Source: an uncultured Bacteroidales bacterium
GTDB taxonomy: Bacteria; Bacteroidota; Bacteroidia; Bacteroidales; UBA932
NCBI GenBank assembly: GCA_905233345.1
Contig: CAJODQ010000004.1
Span: 5,710 to 69,709 of the forward strand
DNA: 64,000 bases
Direction: 5' to 3'
Position numbers and translations under genes: made by a program. Below the pieces are notes generated by a model. It was not told the DNA's origin and did no database searches. It saw nothing but the letters and a program-made list of their open reading frames with translations. Position 1 is the stretch's first letter. Each line of letters begins with the position of its first letter. Shown one piece after another: positions 9,331-18,581 of the stretch.

Positions 9331-10899
9331 ATGAAAACCAAATATATCATTCTCTCTTTTCTGACGGCCGTCATGGCCCTGTCTTCCTGCGACAGCCTGC
9401 TCGATATCCCCCGCAAGGGCGCCATCGACTACAATACGTACTATAAGAACGACGAAGAGATCGAATCGGGTGCCATCACCATGTACAGTGACGTCCGTGG
9501 CTGGTACTACAACGTGATGCTCGTGAAGAACATCATCTCCGACGACTATTATCCGGGCGGCGCCGCCCACGGTGACAACGTGGACATGGACGCCCTCGGC
9601 GAATTCGCCTTCAACTCCGAAACCGGCCAGATCGAGGGTTCCTTCTCGGGCTACTACGGCCTGATCTATCACGCCAATGTGGTGATCGGCCATATCGATC
9701 CGGAACAGAGCCAGGCGGCTGCCCGTGCCGTCGCTGAGGCGCACCTCTTCCGCGGCTGGGCTTATTTCGAACTCACCACCCTCTGGGGCAACCCGCCGAT
9801 CGTGGACCACGAGCTGGCTCCGTCTGAGTATGCACAGCCCAACGGCAGCACCGAAGACCTCTGGGCCCTCATCGAAAGCGACCTGACCTATGCCATCAAC
9901 TCCGGCATGCTGGCCCAGAAAGCTTCCCTAAATGATGCCACCTGCTGGCGCGTCACCAAGCAGTTTGGTCAGGCCCTGCTGGGCAAGGCCTACCTCTGGA
10001 TGGCCTGGGAGCTGAAAGACAACTCCTATTACAAGAAAGCGGCCGACCAGTTTGCCGCCGTGGTGAATTCCAACCTCTACGACCTGTTCACGGCCGGCCC
10101 GTACGGCGACCAGCGCCACGCGACCTACAAGATGAACTGCGAAGACCTCTTCGAGAGCATCCGCGTCAACGACCTGAACAACCAGTTCGACAACTTCGAC
10201 TTCTACGGCGCCATGGTTTCCTGGCGTAGCTCCGGTTCCGAGATGACCATCCCCGCGGAGGTCAGCTGCACCGGTGGCTGGGGCTTCATGGTCCCGACCG
10301 TCGACCTGCTGGAAACCTTCGAGAAATATGAAGGCAAGAACAGCTACCGTCGCACCGAAACCCTGAAGACCTATGCGGAACTTCGCGACATGGGTGTGGT
10401 CTGGAACACGACCACCCTGTCGACCGGTATCTTCAACTGGAAGGGCCGCTTCATGAGCGACGAGATCTCCTACTACGGCATGATCAACACCAAGAACCCG
10501 CTCTGGATGCGTTTCGCCGAGGTGCTGCTCTGCGGAGCAGAGGCCAGCTTCATGGCCGGCGATCAGGCTACGGCGCTTCAGTATGTGAACCGTATCCGCA
10601 CTCGTGCGCAACTGCCTGCTCTCAACGGCATTACGCTCGACGACATCAAGACGGAGAAACGTCTGGAACTTTGCGGCGAAGGCCAGCGCTTCCAGGACCT
10701 GCTCCGTTGGGGTGAAGCTGCCGACCGCCTGAAAGATACGGGCAAGGACTATCCCAAGATGGAGCCCAACGGCACCGTGACCTATGTGCCCAGTGGCCGT
10801 TCCGTCTATGGTTTCAAGACTGGCAAGCATGAACACCTGCCTTATCCTTACACGGAAGTGATGCTGAATGAGAACATCGAGCAGAACCCCGGTTATTGA
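9331..10899 (+). CDS. SusD/RagB-like glycan-binding lipoprotein (PUL 1)
   Basis: This surface lipoprotein forms the lid of the SusC transporter and binds glycan. The signal peptide ends in a lipobox (LSSC, Cys20), followed by the usual DSLLDIPRKG start of mature SusD proteins. TPR-like helices carry segments such as AEAHLFRGWAYFELTTLWG. The C-terminal RagB/SusD region is recognisable in YVNRIRTRAQLPAL and DIKTEKRLELCGEGQRFQDLLRWG. The 522 residues fit the family. It lies directly after susC and 11 bases before a surface lipoprotein, in the normal order for a PUL. Confidence 0.96.
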   Translation: MKTKYIILSFLTAVMALSSCDSLLDIPRKGAIDYNTYYKNDEEIESGAITMYSDVRGWYYNVMLVKNIISDDYYPGGAAHGDNVDMDALGEFAFNSETGQIEGSFSGYYGLIYHANVVIGHIDPEQSQAAARAVAEAHLFRGWAYFELTTLWGNPPIVDHELAPSEYAQPNGSTEDLWALIESDLTYAINSGMLAQKASLNDATCWRVTKQFGQALLGKAYLWMAWELKDNSYYKKAADQFAAVVNSNLYDLFTAGPYGDQRHATYKMNCEDLFESIRVNDLNNQFDNFDFYGAMVSWRSSGSEMTIPAEVSCTGGWGFMVPTVDLLETFEKYEGKNSYRRTETLKTYAELRDMGVVWNTTTLSTGIFNWKGRFMSDEISYYGMINTKNPLWMRFAEVLLCGAEASFMAGDQATALQYVNRIRTRAQLPALNGITLDDIKTEKRLELCGEGQRFQDLLRWGEAADRLKDTGKDYPKMEPNGTVTYVPSGRSVYGFKTGKHEHLPYPYTEVMLNENIEQNPGY

Positions 10900-10910
10900 T
10901 ACTTTAAAGG

Positions 10911-12581
10911 ATGAATATCATGAAAAGAACATTCATATTCAGTATGTTGGTGGCCTGCCTGGCCCTCGTCTCCTGCACCAATACCGCACTGGACCCGCTG
11001 GTTGGCCTGTTCCCGGACGCGAAAGAACCCGTCCTGACTTCGCTCGTCTCGTCTTCAGCGCAGAAGACCGACAAGAACCGTATCTTCACCCTGAACTTCG
11101 TCGGCAACGACGCGACACTGATCGCCCAGCTGGTGGGCCCGCGCGCCCAGTATTACCTGGAGCCCAACGTATACGGCCCCGGTGAATCGAACGGCTGCTT
11201 CCTGGTCGGTCCGACCCAGATCAACGGCAACACCGTCGAATCCGGTACCATCACTGTCCAGAAGAAGGAGGGTGACTACTATAAACTTACCTTCGTCCTC
11301 TTCGATGCCAGTGGCAATGCCTACCGCACCAAATGGGAAGGCGATATCATCTATGAACCCGATCCGGAACCGGTGGTACTGACGAAATTGCTGGTCGCAC
11401 AGGCCAACGCCAACAGTACTGTGACCTTCAAGTTGGGTACCGACGACATGAGACTCGATATGATGGGTACGCCCGAGGGCGACGGTTATGCCTTGACGGC
11501 TGATGTCTACAGCGCCGACGGCTTCCTGGCCGAAGGTGTCTATACGCCTGCTGCAGATCATGACAACGTAGGTCCCGGCCAGTACGCACCCGGTTACGAG
11601 TACGACCTGAGCGAATGGGGCATGGGCATCATGCACTGGGGTACCTGTTGGTGGGAATGGCCCACTGTCACGCACATCGACAAGGAACCCATCACCGTCA
11701 CCAAGAAAGGCTCGAAGTTCACCATCACCTGGGGTAGCGAGGAAACCTATCCGCACTGGGCTACCTTCACCGGTGAAATCCCCGAACTGACGCCCGGCGA
11801 TGTGCCGACCCCCAACTATACGTATACGGATGAGTTGAGCGACGCGGTCGACGAGACCTTCGCTCCGGTAGCCGGCGTAAAGACGCACAACCTGACGCTC
11901 AAGAACAAGGCCGGCGAGGAAGTCGCCTGGTTCCAGCTGGTTCTGACCGAAGGGGTCAGCGACTACTCCGGTGATTATTTCTGCAAGGAATACGCTCACG
12001 AAGACCATACTTTCGGCAACGGTTACGACCTGAGCATGTGGGGTATGGGCATGGGTGGCTCGCGCTACCTGAAGGCTGACGGCAGTGTCGTTCTCATCAA
12101 TCCCGGCGAGTCCCTCTCGGTTTCCAAGCTGGGCGACGACATCTGGGAAATCTCCGGCAACGGTTACGATTTCATCTTCGGCAATGGCGGTGGCAGCGAT
12201 GAACCCGTCTATGTCATGACCGATGAATTGAGCGACGCGGTCGATGAGACCTTCGCACCTGTGGCTGGCGTGAAGACGCACAACCTGACGCTCAAGAATG
12301 AAGCCGGTGAGGAAATCGCCTGGTTCCAGCTGGTCCTGACCGAAGGTTCCGATGATTTCGGTGGCGAGTATGTCTGCAAGGAGTACGCCCACGAAGACCA
12401 TACCTTCGGCAACGGCTATGACCTGAGCATGTGGGGCATGGGCATGGGTGGCACCCGCTATGTCACGGCAGATGGTGTTGTCCTCGTCAATCCTGGCGAA
12501 ACCCTGACGGTCACCGCTGTGGGTGATGCCTGGAAGTTCGTCGGTTCCACGGGTTATACCTTTGTGGGCAGATTCGAATAA
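10911..12581 (+). CDS. Surface lipoprotein with tandem 131-residue repeats, putative glycan-binding
   Basis: I do not recognise this protein as a named family. It occupies the position of a surface glycan-binding protein, directly after susD. The signal ends in a lipobox (LVSC, Cys22). The C-terminal half contains two near-identical repeats, residues 306-436 and 437-556, with a period of 131 residues (393 bases, starting at 11826 and 12219). Each carries TDELSDAVDETFAPVAGVKT and GNGYDLSMWGMGMGG. A diverged third copy around 229-247 has YDLSEWGMGIMHWGTCWWEW. The aromatic and methionine-rich WGMGMGG segments are candidates for sugar contact. The next gene starts at the base after its stop codon. 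Glycan binding is inferred from position only. Confidence 0.8.
   Translation: MNIMKRTFIFSMLVACLALVSCTNTALDPLVGLFPDAKEPVLTSLVSSSAQKTDKNRIFTLNFVGNDATLIAQLVGPRAQYYLEPNVYGPGESNGCFLVGPTQINGNTVESGTITVQKKEGDYYKLTFVLFDASGNAYRTKWEGDIIYEPDPEPVVLTKLLVAQANANSTVTFKLGTDDMRLDMMGTPEGDGYALTADVYSADGFLAEGVYTPAADHDNVGPGQYAPGYEYDLSEWGMGIMHWGTCWWEWPTVTHIDKEPITVTKKGSKFTITWGSEETYPHWATFTGEIPELTPGDVPTPNYTYTDELSDAVDETFAPVAGVKTHNLTLKNKAGEEVAWFQLVLTEGVSDYSGDYFCKEYAHEDHTFGNGYDLSMWGMGMGGSRYLKADGSVVLINPGESLSVSKLGDDIWEISGNGYDFIFGNGGGSDEPVYVMTDELSDAVDETFAPVAGVKTHNLTLKNEAGEEIAWFQLVLTEGSDDFGGEYVCKEYAHEDHTFGNGYDLSMWGMGMGGTRYVTADGVVLVNPGETLTVTAVGDAWKFVGSTGYTFVGRFE
11826..12578 (+). repeat. Intragenic tandem duplication, 393-bp period
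   Basis: The segment starting at 11826 is repeated from 12219. Long identical runs, such as the stretch encoding VKTHNLTLKN, differ mostly at synonymous third positions. This suggests a duplication that has been kept under protein-level constraint. Confidence 0.85.
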
Positions 12582-13373
12582 ATGAAACGTATTCTATCCA
12601 TTCTGATCGTCGTGGCACTGGGCGCATTGGCGCTCAGTGCCTGCGGTCATGTGGATCCCGAGCCTGTCACGCCCATTGATATCAGCGATCTGATCAATCC
12701 CGACGGACAGGCGCTCCGGGGTCTGACCATTGACAGCCAGGCGATGAAGCAGACCATGAAATACAACGTCTGGCTGCCGCCGAAGTTCGATGCGAATACG
12801 GCCTATCCGATCCTCTATCTGCTCCATGGGGCAGGGGATGACCAGAACGCCTGGCTCGACAAGGGCAACGCGATGCAGATTGCGGCCAAGTACGTCAAGA
12901 TGGGCGGAAAGCCGATGATCATTGTCATGCCCGATGCGCAGATGACGTTCTATGTCGGCGCCTTTGAGAAGTATTTCCAAGAGGAGCTGATGCCGGCGGT
13001 CGAGGCAAAGTACAAGTTCAGCGGCAAACGGGCCGTGGCCGGCCTGTCGATGGGTGGTTACGGTACGCTGTATCACGCCCTGAAGTACCCGGCCAAGTTT
13101 ACGTACGCCTATGCGATGAGCCCGGCGGTCGACGTCAATTCGTTCAAGGCCATGATCGACGCACAGTCCGACAAGAAGATCTTCCCGCCCTTCACGATCG
13201 AAGTGGGCACGGAAGACACCACGGTCAACAACGCCGACGCCGAAACCGTGGCCAACTACATGAAAGAAAAAGGCCTGACCTGCGAATGGATCGCCCGCAG
13301 CGGTATCCACTACTGGAATTTCTGGCAGGAATGCCTCCCGAAAGCCTTAAAGAAGGCTGGTGAAACCTTTTAA
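12582..13373 (+). CDS. Esterase D/XynZ-type alpha/beta hydrolase, lipoprotein
   Basis: This small serine esterase resembles the feruloyl/acetyl esterase modules of XynZ type (esterase D family). A lipoprotein signal (LSAC, Cys21) is followed by a single alpha/beta-hydrolase domain. LLHGAGDDQNAW at 80-91 supplies the oxyanion region. The nucleophile elbow is GLSMGGYG with Ser156, the acid is Glu211 or Asp212 in GTEDTT, and His243 lies in SGIHYWNFW. Its 263 residues match a bare catalytic domain. The ATG follows the preceding stop codon with no gap, and the next gene starts 52 bases downstream beyond a palindromic repeat. It probably de-esterifies PUL 1 oligosaccharides at the cell surface or in the periplasm. 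Feruloyl versus acetyl specificity cannot be read from the sequence. Confidence 0.88.
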   Translation: MKRILSILIVVALGALALSACGHVDPEPVTPIDISDLINPDGQALRGLTIDSQAMKQTMKYNVWLPPKFDANTAYPILYLLHGAGDDQNAWLDKGNAMQIAAKYVKMGGKPMIIVMPDAQMTFYVGAFEKYFQEELMPAVEAKYKFSGKRAVAGLSMGGYGTLYHALKYPAKFTYAYAMSPAVDVNSFKAMIDAQSDKKIFPPFTIEVGTEDTTVNNADAETVANYMKEKGLTCEWIARSGIHYWNFWQECLPKALKKAGETF

Positions 13374-13378
13374 CCTTA

Positions 13379-13406
13379 CGTCATTCCGGGCTTGCCCCGG
13401 AATCTC
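13379..13406 (-). repeat. 28-bp palindromic REP-like unit, copy 1
   Basis: The inverted repeat CGTCATTCCGGGC-TTGCCCCGGAATCTC lies between two esterase genes of the PUL 1 operon. Read on the minus strand it has the form GAGATTCCGG...CCGGAATGACG. The same form occurs five more times in the window with compensating changes in the stem. Confidence 0.85.
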
Positions 13407-13416
13407 AAAGAGATAA

Positions 13417-14640
<1,224 letters not shown>

Positions 14641-14669
14641 ATAGATCGATTAAAAACCGTAAGAAAGGG

Positions 14670-14700
14670 GAGGTGATCCTTGTGGATTACCTCTTTTTTT
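14670..14700 (+). terminator. Intrinsic terminator of the PUL 1 + operon
   Basis: GAGGTGATCC at 14670-14679 pairs with GGATTACCTC at 14684-14693 with one G-T wobble and a four-base loop. Seven T residues follow at 14694-14700. The hairpin lies 30 bases after the esterase stop codon. Confidence 0.9.
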
Positions 14701-14709
14701 GTAGCTTTG
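14680..14709 (+). promoter_or_regulatory. Bacteroidetes-type promoter overlapping the terminator
   Basis: TTG at 14680-14682 and TAGCTTTG at 14702-14709, 19 bases apart, match the -33/-7 consensus. The -33 element lies in the loop of the preceding terminator. Transcription would start near 14714, which excludes upstream in-frame starts and selects the ATG at 14743 for the next gene. Confidence 0.8.
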
Positions 14710-14742
14710 CGCGCTAAAATAGTAATAATCAAAACAGAAGCA

Positions 14743-15873
14743 ATGAAACGCTTTTTTAAAATGGGTATCGCCTGTCTCCTGTCAACCGGCTTGTTCCTGG
14801 GCTGCTCGGACATGCGATACGACATTTCCGAAGGATTCGACAAGGATATTACCTTGTTTGAAGAGGAAATCAGTGTGCCGATCGGCAGTATCGGGCCGAT
14901 CACGGTCGAATCCCTCCTGTTGCAGTCCTCGATCGGAAAAATGCTGTTCGCTTTCATGACCGTGAAAGAAGACGGCTCCTTCGAACTGGCGACCACCAGT
15001 AATCTTTTTTCCATCAATGTCCATCGGCTGGAAAAAGAAGCCGGAGACGTGAGCAAACCCTTCACCTATAAGGCCGGAGACCGCAGCGCCAGCGTCAGTG
15101 GTGTTGTCTCCATGATGGGCTTCATGGGCCTGAAGGCGCTGGAGCAGAACGTGACGATCATGGCCACCAATCCACTGGGATCCAAGGTGCCTTTCCGGGC
15201 CACTTTCGGGCTGACCTGCGGTACCAGCTACAGCAAGTCCACGCCGCTCGAGCTCAACCTGTCCGGCATGTCGACGGCCCCCTATTCCATTCACGAATTC
15301 GCGCTTCCGGTCGAAGTCCGGGACGTGGTCAATGAGGTTTCGCTGAAGTCGCTGGAGATGGATATGCCGGAGCACCCGGTGAACAAGATCTACGATGATA
15401 CCCAGGGCGATGTGTTTGCGTTCAGCAGCAAGCATACTTGCAAGCTCGGCGTCGGCGAGACCTTCAACCTCCCGTACAAGCATACCCTTAAAGATACGAT
15501 TGCGATCGGAAAGTATCAGCTGTCCGCGTGCGACGCGACCATCGAGCTGGAGAACACCCTGCCGCTGGCCGTGACCATCAACAGCATTCAAGTGCTCAAG
15601 AATGTCGAAACGGACGAGGTGGATGAAAATATCACCATCACGCCTGACATTACGATTGCCGGCGGCTCTCCCGGTGCTCCGGGTGTCACGAACCTGAAAC
15701 TGCATGTCGCCGCCAAGACCGGAACCATTCCCGACATCCACGGTCTCAAGATCGATCTGGTTGTCAAGGCCCAGCCGGGCAGTGAGGGGATCGTTCTCTC
15801 CGGCAAGCAAGGTCTGTACGTCAAGTCTTCTTCTGCCAAAGTCAGCGGCGGTATCACCATCCCTTTGAACTAA
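14743..15873 (+). CDS. Hypothetical lipoprotein paired with a beta-barrel protein
   Basis: I do not recognise a function. The start at 14743 is chosen because the promoter's expected start site lies near 14714. The protein begins MKRFFKMGIACLLSTGLFLGC, a lipoprotein signal with a lipobox (LFLGC, Cys21). The 376-residue chain is rich in beta-strand-like segments, with no catalytic motif. It starts after its own promoter and ends 11 bases before the DUF5723-type barrel gene, so the two form a transcription unit separate from PUL 1. It may be a periplasmic or inner-leaflet partner of the barrel protein; this is inference from pairing only. Confidence 0.8.
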   Translation: MKRFFKMGIACLLSTGLFLGCSDMRYDISEGFDKDITLFEEEISVPIGSIGPITVESLLLQSSIGKMLFAFMTVKEDGSFELATTSNLFSINVHRLEKEAGDVSKPFTYKAGDRSASVSGVVSMMGFMGLKALEQNVTIMATNPLGSKVPFRATFGLTCGTSYSKSTPLELNLSGMSTAPYSIHEFALPVEVRDVVNEVSLKSLEMDMPEHPVNKIYDDTQGDVFAFSSKHTCKLGVGETFNLPYKHTLKDTIAIGKYQLSACDATIELENTLPLAVTINSIQVLKNVETDEVDENITITPDITIAGGSPGAPGVTNLKLHVAAKTGTIPDIHGLKIDLVVKAQPGSEGIVLSGKQGLYVKSSSAKVSGGITIPLN

Positions 15874-15884
15874 ACGGAAACGCC

Positions 15885-17240
15885 ATGAAGAAATACTTGT
15901 TTTCAGCATTAGCCGCGCTCCTCTTCGCCTTTGTGCCCGCGAGCGCCCAGACGATCCAGGAAGGCTTTTTCCTGGATGGATATACCCTTGGCTTCCGTTA
16001 CAATCCCGCCCTTTCCAATGAGAGCGGCTTTATCGGCGGCGTGCAGTACAGCAACCAGAGCCGCAACAATGTCGGCGCTTCCAGCTTCCTGTATCCCACG
16101 GAAGACGGCGGCCTGGTGACAGGCCTCCACAAAAGCATTTCAGCCGACAAGTTCCTGGGCAGCCTGCCGGACATCAGCTACTTCAACGGCGCCATCGACT
16201 TCAGCATTTTCTCTTATGGCTGGCGACGGGGCGACAACTACCATACGGTCGAGGCCAGCGTCAAAGGCCTCTATGACGTATCCCTTCCCAAAGAGATCTT
16301 CCAGATCGTCAAGCTGGGCACCGGCCGGCATCAATATGACCTGAGCGGTATCCAGCTGGGTGCGAAGGCTTATGCGGAACTGGCCTACGGCTATTCCCGC
16401 CAGTTGTCCGACATCGTGTCGATAGGTGCGCGGGCCAAGCTGCTTATCGGCATCGAATCGATCCGCTACGACATCAACCGCTACGACCTGTCTTTCACGA
16501 AAGAAAGTTATGTAGCTTCCCTGGGCGCCAATCTGGACTTTACCAGCCGGATGGGCAAGTTCCGTACAGATGACGCGGATTACTTGAAACCTTTGTCCAT
16601 CAGCGCCAAAGATAAACTGCACTGGCCGTCCGGCGCCGGCTTGGCCGTGGACTTCGGTGTGGTGGTGACGCCGGTCGAGGGCCTGACGATCTCCGCGTCT
16701 GCGCTGAACCTGGGCGTCCTGGTCTGGTATTATGGCAATGCCGGCCGCTCCGCTGGCACTGTCCGGTTCGACGGCTTCAAGGACCTCTCCCTCGACGATA
16801 TAAAGGGTGGAAAGATCAAGGATCAGCTGACTCCGCTGAAGGATGAATTCCTGAACGCCATGCGGCTGAAGAGCGTCAGCAAACGCGTCTCCGTAGAAGT
16901 CGTGCCGTTTACCTTCAACGCCGCTGTCAAGTATGCCATGCCCTTCTATGACGCCCTTTCCATCGGCGTGTCCGGCAACTTCGTCCGCTGGAGCGGCATG
17001 TCCTACAAAGAATTCCGCGGCAGCCTCGCCTGGAACCTCTCGCGCAAGCTGGGTATTACCGGCAACATCGGCCGTGGCGACTACGGTATGGTCTGGGGTG
17101 CCGCCCTTACCGCCGGCATCCACAAGTTCCACCTGAACGCCGGCATCCAGAACGGCTTTGGCGGAACGATTCCTTACTCCAGCACCCCGCTCAAGGCTAA
17201 CAACAAATGCCTGACCGTGGGATTGACCTACGATCTGTAG
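15885..17240 (+). CDS. DUF5723-like outer-membrane beta-barrel protein
   Basis: This protein resembles the DUF5723 family of Bacteroidetes, predicted outer-membrane barrels of unknown role. The signal peptide ends near PASAQ (residue 21), followed by the typical FFLDGYTLGFRYNPAL start. Alternating amphipathic strands run throughout, with a short helical insert (about 300-330, LSLDDIKGGKIKDQLTPLK). It finishes VGLTYDL. The 451 residues fit the family. It is co-transcribed with the lipoprotein upstream and lies between the two arms of PUL 1 without obvious ties to glycan use. Confidence 0.8.
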   Translation: MKKYLFSALAALLFAFVPASAQTIQEGFFLDGYTLGFRYNPALSNESGFIGGVQYSNQSRNNVGASSFLYPTEDGGLVTGLHKSISADKFLGSLPDISYFNGAIDFSIFSYGWRRGDNYHTVEASVKGLYDVSLPKEIFQIVKLGTGRHQYDLSGIQLGAKAYAELAYGYSRQLSDIVSIGARAKLLIGIESIRYDINRYDLSFTKESYVASLGANLDFTSRMGKFRTDDADYLKPLSISAKDKLHWPSGAGLAVDFGVVVTPVEGLTISASALNLGVLVWYYGNAGRSAGTVRFDGFKDLSLDDIKGGKIKDQLTPLKDEFLNAMRLKSVSKRVSVEVVPFTFNAAVKYAMPFYDALSIGVSGNFVRWSGMSYKEFRGSLAWNLSRKLGITGNIGRGDYGMVWGAALTAGIHKFHLNAGIQNGFGGTIPYSSTPLKANNKCLTVGLTYDL

Positions 17241-17246
17241 TATAAA

Positions 17247-17274
17247 AAGATGCCGGATCAGGTCCGGCATGACG
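17247..17274 (+). repeat. 28-bp palindromic REP-like unit, copy 2
   Basis: AAGATGCCGGATC-AGGTCCGGCATGACG follows the barrel gene stop codon by six bases. The stem has GC pairs where other copies have AT pairs (ATGCC/GGCAT against ATTCC/GGAAT), so base pairing is kept although the sequence differs. Confidence 0.8.
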
Positions 17275-17304
17275 AAAAAGGGGTGACCATTGCGGCCACC
17301 CCTT
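17275..17304 (-). terminator. Probable terminator between convergent operons
   Basis: AAGGGGTG at 17278-17285 pairs with CACCCCTT at 17297-17304. Read on the minus strand the stem ends in a run of five T residues, fitting termination of the esterase/GH3 operon; on the plus strand a weaker TTATTT follows. It sits between two convergent transcription units. Confidence 0.65.
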
Positions 17305-17382
17305 ATTTGCGCTGAGCGGGTGGTAATGCGTTCGACGCAGCTTTTTTCGCGAGGAGAACGAATTACCAGAGCGAAGCGTCCA

Positions 17383-18558
17383 TTATTTGAACAGCTTCTG
17401 TGCGAAGGTGTTGAGATACAGACGCCAGTTGGACCACACGTGGCCGCCGTCGGAGACGAAGTACTCGTGGTCGAGGCCCTGCTCGGTGAGCTTGGCGTGC
17501 ATCTCCTCGGCGCCCTGGAACAGGAAGTCCGTGTTGCCGCAGGCCAGGAAGTAGAGTTTCACGCCTGCCTTCTTGAGCGTGGCGATTTGCTCGGGCGTGG
17601 CACTGCCGGCAGCGGAGAGCGGGCAGATGTAGTCGAACATCTCCGGATACAGGATGGAAGCGGAGATGGTGTGTCCGCCACCCATCGACAGGCCGGCGAT
17701 GGCGCGCGAAGACGGTTTCGGAATGGCGCGGAAGTTCTTCTCGATGAACGGCACAATCTCCGTGCAGAGGCTCCGTACATAGCCGTTCATGACGAGGTCA
17801 CGCTCAGCTTCGCTCATCTTCTCGAAGGCCTCGCGGTCCCAGCGGTTGGCCATGGGCTTCTCCGGGATGTTTAGGGTGCGGGCGGCAGCCTGGTTCGCGT
17901 TGCCGTTCGGCATGACGACGATCATTGGTTCAGCCAGGCCCTTCTCGATCAGGTTGTCGAGGATCTGGGCGGTGCGGCCCATCGAGATCCACGCTTCCTC
18001 GTCACCGCCAGCGCCGTGCAGCAGATAGAGCACCGGATACTTTTTCTTGGGGTTGTTCTCGTAGCCGTAAGGCGTGTAGACGGTCAGGCGACGGTCCATG
18101 CCCAGGATCTTGCTGTGATACCAGGGATGGCTCACCGTGCCGTGTTGGTGTGCCTCGCCATAGTTTTCTGTGCGTTCGCCCGGAACCAGGAGCATCGGCA
18201 GGTAACGCGTGCCGTCACGCTGGACCAGCACGTTCTGCGGATCGTTGACCGCCACGCCGTCAACCACGAAGTAGTAGGTGTAGATTTCCGGGGACGGAAG
18301 CGGAATCTTCACGGACCAGACGTTGTTTTCACCGCGGGTCATGTCGATGGTGCCCGTCCAGGGATTGGGCAGCCAGGAGCCGCTGAGCTTCACGACCGTG
18401 GCATAATCTGCCTTGAGACGGAAGGTTACGCTGTCCTGCGTGATTTCGGGGGAGATGATGGGTTTCTGACCGCCGAAGGCGAAGTTGGTCAGTTCCTGGG
18501 CGTGCAGCGCGCTGAGGGCGAGCAGGCAGGAGGCGAAAAGAATGATGATTTTTTTCAT
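17383..18558 (-). CDS. Two-domain esterase (E-set/CBM48-like plus esterase D domain)
   Basis: A secreted esterase with a signal peptide ending near LHAQ. It has an N-terminal beta domain (about 25-130, VTFRLKADYATVVKLSGSW, YTYYFVVDGVAVNDPQN) and an alpha/beta-hydrolase domain. The oxyanion segment is LLHGAGGDEEAW at 179-190; the triad is Ser291 in GLSMGGG, Asp344 in CGNTD and His373 in GGHVW. Its 391 residues and layout parallel the esterase at 13426-14640, so the two are probably diverged duplicates. It is the last gene of the minus operon of two GH3 enzymes and two esterases, with 23 bases to the gene before it. Likely role: removing feruloyl or acetyl decorations during PUL 1 glycan breakdown. 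Confidence 0.9.
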   Translation of the reverse strand: MKKIIILFASCLLALSALHAQELTNFAFGGQKPIISPEITQDSVTFRLKADYATVVKLSGSWLPNPWTGTIDMTRGENNVWSVKIPLPSPEIYTYYFVVDGVAVNDPQNVLVQRDGTRYLPMLLVPGERTENYGEAHQHGTVSHPWYHSKILGMDRRLTVYTPYGYENNPKKKYPVLYLLHGAGGDEEAWISMGRTAQILDNLIEKGLAEPMIVVMPNGNANQAAARTLNIPEKPMANRWDREAFEKMSEAERDLVMNGYVRSLCTEIVPFIEKNFRAIPKPSSRAIAGLSMGGGHTISASILYPEMFDYICPLSAAGSATPEQIATLKKAGVKLYFLACGNTDFLFQGAEEMHAKLTEQGLDHEYFVSDGGHVWSNWRLYLNTFAQKLFK

Positions 18559-18581
18559 GAAATATGAGGGTTTATTGATTG

